Positions 5,929 through 9,724 of a stretch of DNA of 9,724 bases are shown in pieces. The notes below the pieces were generated by a model that saw only the letters and a list, made by a program, of their open reading frames with translations, had not been told where the DNA came from and did not search any database. Source of the stretch: Palsa-1392 sp036493915 (lineage in GTDB: Bacteria > Verrucomicrobiota > Verrucomicrobiia > Chthoniobacterales > UBA10450); the NCBI GenBank assembly GCA_036493915.1, contig DASXPA010000059.1:1-9724 (forward strand), written 5' to 3'. The position numbers were made by a program, and so were the translations under genes. Numbering within the stretch: the first letter of the stretch is position 1; each line of letters opens with the position of its first letter.

Positions 5929-6555
5929 ATGAAACAAACGCAAACCGATTGGGAAGAACTCTACCAGCAGCGCGACACGCCTTGGGAAAAAGGACGACCG
6001 CATCCTGCGCTCGTCGATTTCCTCGCGGAACATGGGCCGCTCGCAGGTGAGATTTGCGTGCCCGGTTGCGGCTCAGGCCACGACGTGCGTGCGCTGACCA
6101 CGGCGACCAATCAGGTGCTCGGAATCGATCTCGCAGCGTTCGCCGTGAAAAAAGCGAAATCGATGGCAAGGGTTGCGAACGAGCAATATCTGCTCGCGGA
6201 TCTCTTCGCTTTGCCTAACGAACTGGATGGCCGCTTCGATTGGATTTTCGAGCACACCTGCTTTTGCGCGATCGATCCGGCGCTGCGCAGGTCCTACGTT
6301 GCGACCATCGTTAGGCTGCTGAAACCGGGCGGCAGACTTCTCGCGATCTTTTTTCTCAATCCCGATCACGACGAAGAAGGGCCACCTTACTGCGTGAGTC
6401 GGGACGAGCTGGAGCAGTTGTTTGACAGCTCTTTCACGATCGAGCGCGAGTGGGTGCCGGCGCGGACGCATCCCGGACGCGAGGGGCGGGAACTGATGCG
6501 CGTGCTCAGGTCGGCGCGAGCTTCGCAACCTGCGAATTTGAACCGCGCAAGCTAG
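5929..6555 (+). CDS. TPMT-family SAM-dependent methyltransferase
   Basis: A 208-residue class I methyltransferase of the thiopurine/thiol methyltransferase (TPMT) group. The N-terminal WEELYQQRDTPWEKGRPHP block is the family signature that closes over SAM. Motif I is VPGCGSGHD at 44-52, the ribose-binding acidic site is GID at 65-67, DLF lies at 91-93, FEHTCFCAID at 107-116 is the family motif IV region, and LKPGGRLL at 131-138 is the post-motif. Bacterial members methylate thiols, halides, tellurite/selenium species or thiopurines; the substrate cannot be told from sequence. It is the only plus-strand intact gene in the left and middle window and ends tail-to-tail with fcl, sharing four bases. 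Two copies of the 9-mer lie inside: sense (Pro-Asn-Glu at 97-99) and antisense (Val-Arg-Leu at 128-130). Confidence 0.9.
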   Translation: MKQTQTDWEELYQQRDTPWEKGRPHPALVDFLAEHGPLAGEICVPGCGSGHDVRALTTATNQVLGIDLAAFAVKKAKSMARVANEQYLLADLFALPNELDGRFDWIFEHTCFCAIDPALRRSYVATIVRLLKPGGRLLAIFFLNPDHDEEGPPYCVSRDELEQLFDSSFTIEREWVPARTHPGREGRELMRVLRSARASQPANLNRAS

Positions 6556-7490
6556 AAGCTCGCGCCATCTTTGGCTTTAAACCATTCGTAGGTTTGCGCG
6601 ATACCTTCGCGGAGCGAGATCTTGGCTTTCCAGCCTAACGAATTGATCTTTGAGACGTCGAGGAGCTTGCGCGGCGTCCCGTCGGATTTGCTCGCGTCCC
6701 AGCTGAGATCGCCTTCGAAGCCGACGATCTCGCAAATCAGCTCCGCCAGCTCGCGGATGGAAGTGTCTTCGCCGGTTCCGACGTTGATGATCTCCGCACT
6801 ATCGTAATTCTGCAGAAGAAAAATGGAGGCGGCGGCGAGATCATCGACGTGGAGAAATTCCCGCCGCGGTTTCCCCGAGCCCCAGACGACCAATTGGTGG
6901 GCGCTCGCTTCCTTTGCCTCGTGCGCCTTGCGCAGGAGCGCAGGAAGAGCATGCGAGGTCTCAAGATCGAAATTGTCGTTAGGCCCGTAGAGATTGGTCG
7001 GCATGGCCGAGATGAAGTTGTCGCCGTGCTCCCGCGCGTAGGCCTGGCAGAGTTTGATCCCGGCAATTTTCGCGATGGCGTAGGCTTCGTTGGTCGGTTC
7101 GAGCGGACCGCCTAACAATGCGCTTTCCGGGATCGGCTGCGGTGCGAGTTTCGGATAAATGCAGGAGCTACCGAGAAAGAGAAGCTTGCGCGCGCCGTGT
7201 TCGTGGGCGGCGCGGATGAGGTTGTTCTGGATCTGCAGATTAGCGAGGAGAAACTCGACTGGCTGATCGTTGTTGGCCTTGATCCCGCCGACCCGGGCGG
7301 CGGCGGCGATGACGACGGCCGGTTTTTCCTGCGCGAAAAATTCTTCGACCGCGGCGGTGTCCGTGAGGTCGAGGTCGGCGTGGGTGCGGGTGAGCAACCG
7401 GGTAAAACCTTCACTCGTTAGGCGACGGTGCAGCGCGCGGCCGACAAGGCCGCGGTGTCCGGCGAGGAAGATGGAGTCGTCTTTGTCCAT
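6552..7490 (-). CDS. fcl: GDP-L-fucose synthase (GDP-4-keto-6-deoxymannose 3,5-epimerase/4-reductase)
   Basis: A 312-residue extended SDR, normal length for Fcl/WcaG. It has GHRGLVG at 11-17 (NADP-binding GxxGxxG), RVGGIKAN at 66-73, GSSCIYP at 107-113 including the conserved Cys110, the YxxxK pair Tyr137/Lys141 in NEAYAIAK, PTNLYGPNDNF at 164-174, the catalytic-type His180 in SHALPAL, and REFLHVDD at 210-217. It converts GDP-4-keto-6-deoxymannose to GDP-fucose for surface polysaccharides, usually beside gmd, which is not in this window. Its stop overlaps the methyltransferase stop in the palindrome CTAG. Four copies of the repeated motif fall in this gene, two sense and two antisense, encoding three different tripeptides. 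It is transcribed from 7490 leftwards, and no gene precedes it in the same direction here. Confidence 0.95.
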   Translation of the reverse strand: MDKDDSIFLAGHRGLVGRALHRRLTSEGFTRLLTRTHADLDLTDTAAVEEFFAQEKPAVVIAAAARVGGIKANNDQPVEFLLANLQIQNNLIRAAHEHGARKLLFLGSSCIYPKLAPQPIPESALLGGPLEPTNEAYAIAKIAGIKLCQAYAREHGDNFISAMPTNLYGPNDNFDLETSHALPALLRKAHEAKEASAHQLVVWGSGKPRREFLHVDDLAAASIFLLQNYDSAEIINVGTGEDTSIRELAELICEIVGFEGDLSWDASKSDGTPRKLLDVSKINSLGWKAKISLREGIAQTYEWFKAKDGASF

Positions 7491-7605
7491 GCGTCAGCCG
7501 CACCTTCCCTTTGGCGTTTCCTTTTTCAAGCCGTTGCGTCATTCTCCCGCCCTGATTCGCCCACGAAAGAAGCATCCGGCGTTGCGCCAAACTGGAGGCG
7601 CGGGA
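7491..7605. promoter_or_regulatory. Divergent intergenic region (fcl / broken ALDH-like gene)
   Basis: 115 bp. On the minus strand a TTGAAA hexamer lies about 40 bases before the fcl ATG without a clear -10 partner. On the plus strand GGAGG at 7594-7598 lies 7 bases before the GTG at 7606. No terminator or strong inverted repeat was seen. Confidence 0.35.
7594..7598 (+). promoter_or_regulatory. Possible ribosome binding site of the broken ALDH-like gene
   Basis: GGAGG seven bases before GTG 7606, in frame with KTYKLFVDGKF. It is a good match to the anti-SD consensus but may be chance in a GC-rich spacer. Confidence 0.4.
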
Positions 7606-8480
7606 GTGCGTCGCTCCGGCAGACGCCTAACGATCCGGAAAACTTACAAACTTTTCGTGGATGGGAAGTTTATCCGAAGTGAAAGCGGTCGGTGGTGCCG
7701 GCGGAGAGCGATGGCGAGATCATCGCCAACTACACGCGCGCTTCGCGAAAGGATTTTCGCGATGCTGTCGGCGCGACGCGCAAAGCTCAGGCGGAGTGGT
7801 CAAAGCAGAGCGCGTGTTTTGCGCGGACAGATTCTTTATCGCGCCGCCGAGATGCTGGAGATGCGCCGGACGGAGTTGGAAGGAGAGATCGCGCGCGACG
7901 GGAAAACGGAACAGACAGAAGGCCGACGAAACGCGGCTCGCCGTCGAGCGACTCGTCCACTACGCGGACTGATAGACAGGTTCAGCCAATCTTCAGCGCG
8001 GTGAATCCAGTGGCGAGTTCGCACTTTGACTTCAACTCGCCGGAGCCGAGCGGCATCGTCGTGATCCTTTGCTTTCCCAAGCCGCCGCTGCTCGCACTAG
8101 TGTCGTTAGTCGCGCCGGCGATTTTGAGCGGCAATACGGCTGCCGTCCTTGCGTCGAGGACGAAACCACTGCCAGCGCTGACTTTTGCCGAGATCACCGC
8201 GACGAGCGATCTGCCAGCCGGAGTGGTGAATATTCTCTCGGGCGATCCCGCGGAGTTGGCTCCGTACATCGCCGAACACATGGATCTGAACGCGATCGTT
8301 GATGTCTCGGGCGCTGCGGAAATTGCGGTGACGTTGCAACAAGCGGGTGGCTTCAACGTGAAGCGCCACGTGCAGCGCGACCTGCCGCCGTCGAAGTGGC
8401 GGACGAGCGCGGCGGAGAATCCGTATTGGATTCTCGAGACCATCGAGATGAAGACCGCCCGGCATCCGATCGAGCTCTGA
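7606..8480 (+). pseudogene. Aldehyde dehydrogenase-like protein lacking the catalytic domain (deoC-associated type), multiply frameshifted
   Basis: Homology threads through all three plus frames: KTYKLFVDGKFIRSESGR (frame of 7606), VVPAESDGEIIANYTRASRKD (frame of 7692, to about 7810), RGQILYRAAEMLEMRRTELE (first frame, to about 7910), KADETRLAVERLVHYAD ending at TGA 7970-7972 (third frame), then TDRQVQPIFSAVNPV onward (second frame), through FNSPEPSGIVVIL, LVAPAILSGNTAAV and TSDLPAGVVNILSGDPAE to IEMKTARHPIEL at the stop. Joined, it matches the roughly 290-residue ALDH-like proteins that follow a true ALDH beside deoxyribose-phosphate aldolase in Actinobacteria. Those naturally lack the catalytic-Cys domain, so the short length is family-typical, but at least four frame changes make this copy a pseudogene. 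GTG 7606 with GGAGG upstream is the best start guess. The final 170 codons are uninterrupted. Confidence 0.82.
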
Positions 8481-8528
8481 ACCGCCCCCCGGTGCGCGCG
8501 CGCCGAGGCCGAGCAACCTCCCGACGCC

Positions 8529-8719
8529 ATGATCCTCTGCGAGCGACTCGACGGGCAAGGGTCATATCTTCTGAGCCCGATGGATGAACCGTCAGGCCGC
8601 GCCGTCGGCAACGCGTTGGAAGTGGCAGAAGCCCTCGCGACATTTCGCCGAACCCCCGTAACGATCTCGTGCGACTCACGTTCGATCTCACCGAAAAGAA
8701 TAGGACTGATGCAACCTAA
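8529..8719 (+). pseudogene. deoA: Thymidine/pyrimidine-nucleoside phosphorylase C-terminal-domain fragment
   Basis: In the frame of ATG 8529 the sequence reads GSYLLSPMDEPSGRAVGNALEVAEAL, close to the conserved D-M-[DN]-[QE]-P-L-G-R-x-V-G-N-x-L-E-V block of thymidine phosphorylase. After a frame change near the CCCCC run at 8653-8657 it continues NDLVRLTFDLTEK, matching the following DLxxLTLxLA segment, and ends at TAA 8717. A full enzyme is about 430 residues; only about 55 recognisable ones remain, so this is a relic without the catalytic domains. With the deoC-associated ALDH relic 50 bp upstream, it suggests a decayed deoxyribonucleoside catabolism operon. The rest of the 8481-8771 interval holds nothing else I recognise. 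The first frame stays open into dapL. Confidence 0.75.
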
Positions 8720-8771
8720 GTGCGGTGGCTTGCGCGGCGGCGCTTTCCATTGTCGGATAGCGGTCTTGCGA

Positions 8772-9724
8772 ATGGCTTACCTAAACGAGAACTACCTCAA
8801 GCTGCGCGCCGGTTATCTCTTTCCCGAGATCGCCCGGCGAGTGAAACTGTTTTGCGAAGCGAATCCGGAGGCGGCGAAGCGCGTCATCCGTTGCGGAATC
8901 GGTGACGTGACGGAGCCATTGCCGCCGGCCGCGGTGACGGCGATGAAGGCGGCGGTGGACGAGCTCTCGGTGCGCGAAACTTTCCGCGGCTACGGGCATG
9001 AGCAGGGTGAAGATTTTCTTCGGAGCAAGATCTCGCAGATCGATTATCGCGATCGCGGGATTGCGATCGCCGATGACGAGATTTTCGTCTCCGATGGATC
9101 GAAGAGCGATTGCGGGTTCATCCTCGATATTTTGGGCGGGCAAAACAGGATCGCAATTACCGACCCGGTTTATCCGGTGTATGTGGATACGAACGTGATG
9201 GCGGGCCACACCGGTCTGCCTAACGAGTCCGGACGCTACGAAGGAATTCTTTACCTCCCGTGCCGGGCGGAGAACGGTTTCGTGCCGGAGCCGCCTAACG
9301 AACACGCGGACGTCGTCTATCTTTGTTTCCCAAACAATCCCACGGGAGCAGTCGCGACCCGGGCGGAGCTGGAGCGCTGGATCGCGTATGCGCAGGAGCA
9401 CAAGGCGCTGCTGCTCTATGACGCGGCCTACGAGGGTTACATCAGCGACCCCGAAATTCCGCGCTCGATCTTCGAAATTTCCGGAGGGTCGGAGTGTGCG
9501 GTGGAATTTCGAAGCTTCTCCAAAACTGGTGGATTCACCGGAGTGCGTTGCGGTTTTACGGTGATGACGAAGCGGCTGCTCGCCCGGACCGGCGACGGCC
9601 GCGAACTGCCACTGCACAAACTCTGGCATCGCCGCTGGAGCACGAAGGCGAACAGCGTCAGCTACCCGGTACAGCGCGGCGCGGAAGCTCTCTACAGCGC
9701 GGAAGGCCGCGACCAAGTGCGCGG
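8772..9724 (+). CDS. dapL: LL-diaminopimelate aminotransferase (partial, C-terminus beyond window)
   Basis: 317 codons of a protein that is normally about 410. The start MAYLNENYLKLRAGYLFPE is the DapL family start. Further hallmarks are RCGIGDVTEPLPPA at 40-53, ETFRGYG-EQG, DDEIFVSDGSK at 101-111, TDPVYPVYVDTNVM, LCFPNNPTGAVAT, the DAAYEGYISD block and EFRSFSKTGGFTG with the PLP-binding lysine. DapL converts tetrahydrodipicolinate directly to LL-diaminopimelate with glutamate as amino donor, feeding lysine and peptidoglycan synthesis; it is the route used by Chlamydiae, Verrucomicrobia, plants and some others. ATG 8772 is chosen from the family N-terminus, although the frame is open upstream to 8481 through deoA relic sequence. 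No clear Shine-Dalgarno precedes it. Two 9-mer copies encode Pro-Asn-Glu in variable loops at residues 150-152 and 175-177. Confidence 0.96.
   Translation, partial: MAYLNENYLKLRAGYLFPEIARRVKLFCEANPEAAKRVIRCGIGDVTEPLPPAAVTAMKAAVDELSVRETFRGYGHEQGEDFLRSKISQIDYRDRGIAIADDEIFVSDGSKSDCGFILDILGGQNRIAITDPVYPVYVDTNVMAGHTGLPNESGRYEGILYLPCRAENGFVPEPPNEHADVVYLCFPNNPTGAVATRAELERWIAYAQEHKALLLYDAAYEGYISDPEIPRSIFEISGGSECAVEFRSFSKTGGFTGVRCGFTVMTKRLLARTGDGRELPLHKLWHRRWSTKANSVSYPVQRGAEALYSAEGRDQVR

Larger units (their letters stand above)
843..9301. repeat. Dispersed 9-mer GCCTAACGA (both strands)
   Basis: Perfect GCCTAACGA on the plus strand starts at 3599, 3992, 6213, 6633, 7625, 9218 and 9293. Its reverse complement TCGTTAGGC starts at 843, 2472, 4645, 6308, 6976 and 7415. 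Variants GCCTAACAA (or complement) lie at 3200-3208, 4223-4231 and 7110-7118, and TCCTAACGA at 3074-3082. Nearly all CCTAA/TTAGG pentamers in the window belong to this motif; exceptions seen are near 1297, 8715 and 8781. Copies lie in coding regions in several frames and both orientations. None occurs between 4654 and 6212, and none in most of the pseudogene block (7634-9217). Confidence 0.9.

Noticed and set aside
5870..6169. N-terminal extension of the Gfo/Idh oxidoreductase by 100 residues
   Set aside because: The extension is Arg-rich, unlike the family, and lies antisense to the start of the methyltransferase; MKALRVGVVG at 5869 is the family start.
7606..7633. Possible small REP-like hairpin (GCGTC ... 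GACGC) around 7609-7625
   Set aside because: Only a 5-bp stem with a nine-base loop and no second copy in the window; it lies within the start region of the ALDH relic.
7982..8611. Minus-strand open frame of 209 codons across the ALDH-like and deoA relics
   Set aside because: No recognisable family; antisense to clear homology blocks on the plus strand.
8718..8726. AAGTGCGGT, identical to the Haemophilus uptake-sequence core
   Set aside because: A single occurrence in a GC-rich window is unremarkable, and the host is not a Pasteurellaceae member.
8781..9716. Long minus-strand open frame (311 codons) opposite dapL
   Set aside because: Shadow of a GC-rich gene with periodic third-position bias; no recognisable domain, while dapL matches throughout.

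Overview
The window is GC-rich, densely coded DNA from a Gram-negative bacterium. LpxB shows a lipid A outer membrane. DapL (the diaminopimelate aminotransferase of Chlamydiae, Verrucomicrobia and relatives), a GDP-fucose synthase, a DUF2277 gene and a REP-associated transposase with palindromic repeats together point to a soil-type Verrucomicrobium (Chthoniobacterales or 'Spartobacteria'). That placement is inference; there is no rRNA or other marker here.

Layout. (1) 1-3196, minus strand: a compact operon read right to left: a kynureninase remnant, an M19 dipeptidase-like hydrolase, a 2-aminomuconate-semialdehyde-type aldehyde dehydrogenase, a DUF2277 protein and a RidA-family protein resembling 2-aminomuconate deaminase (cut by the left edge). 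Two junctions are ATGA stop/start overlaps. This looks like the lower kynurenine (tryptophan) degradation route, but kynU is reduced to about 42 codons. (2) 3203-5869, minus strand: lpxB and a Gfo/Idh/MocA oxidoreductase of the kind found in lipid A clusters. They are separated by a frameshifted REP-associated tyrosine transposase (RAYT) bracketed by two long palindromes, each made of two inverted REP-like hairpins (REPIN-like). (3) 5929-7490: a TPMT-family methyltransferase (plus) and GDP-L-fucose synthase (minus), which converge and share their stop codons. (4) 7606-8719, plus strand: a gene graveyard with a multiply frameshifted, catalytic-domain-less aldehyde dehydrogenase-like gene and a thymidine phosphorylase fragment, probably relics of a deoxyribonucleoside catabolism operon. 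(5) 8772 to the right edge: dapL, intact but cut by the window end.

The most striking signal is not a gene. The 9-mer GCCTAACGA occurs 13 times on either strand, with three GCCTAACAA variants and one TCCTAACGA, in a window where about 0.07 perfect copies would be expected at equal base frequencies. It lies inside coding regions in different reading frames (Pro-Asn-Glu, Leu-Thr-Ser, Ser-Leu-Gly, Val-Arg-Leu) and in both orientations, so it appears to be selected as DNA. A DNA-uptake-like, methylation or genome-organisation signal is the leading idea.

The intact genes serve lysine/peptidoglycan precursor synthesis (dapL), lipid A (lpxB and perhaps the oxidoreductase), surface sugar synthesis (fcl) and amino-acid catabolism. 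No tRNA, rRNA, CRISPR array, integrase or prophage gene was seen.
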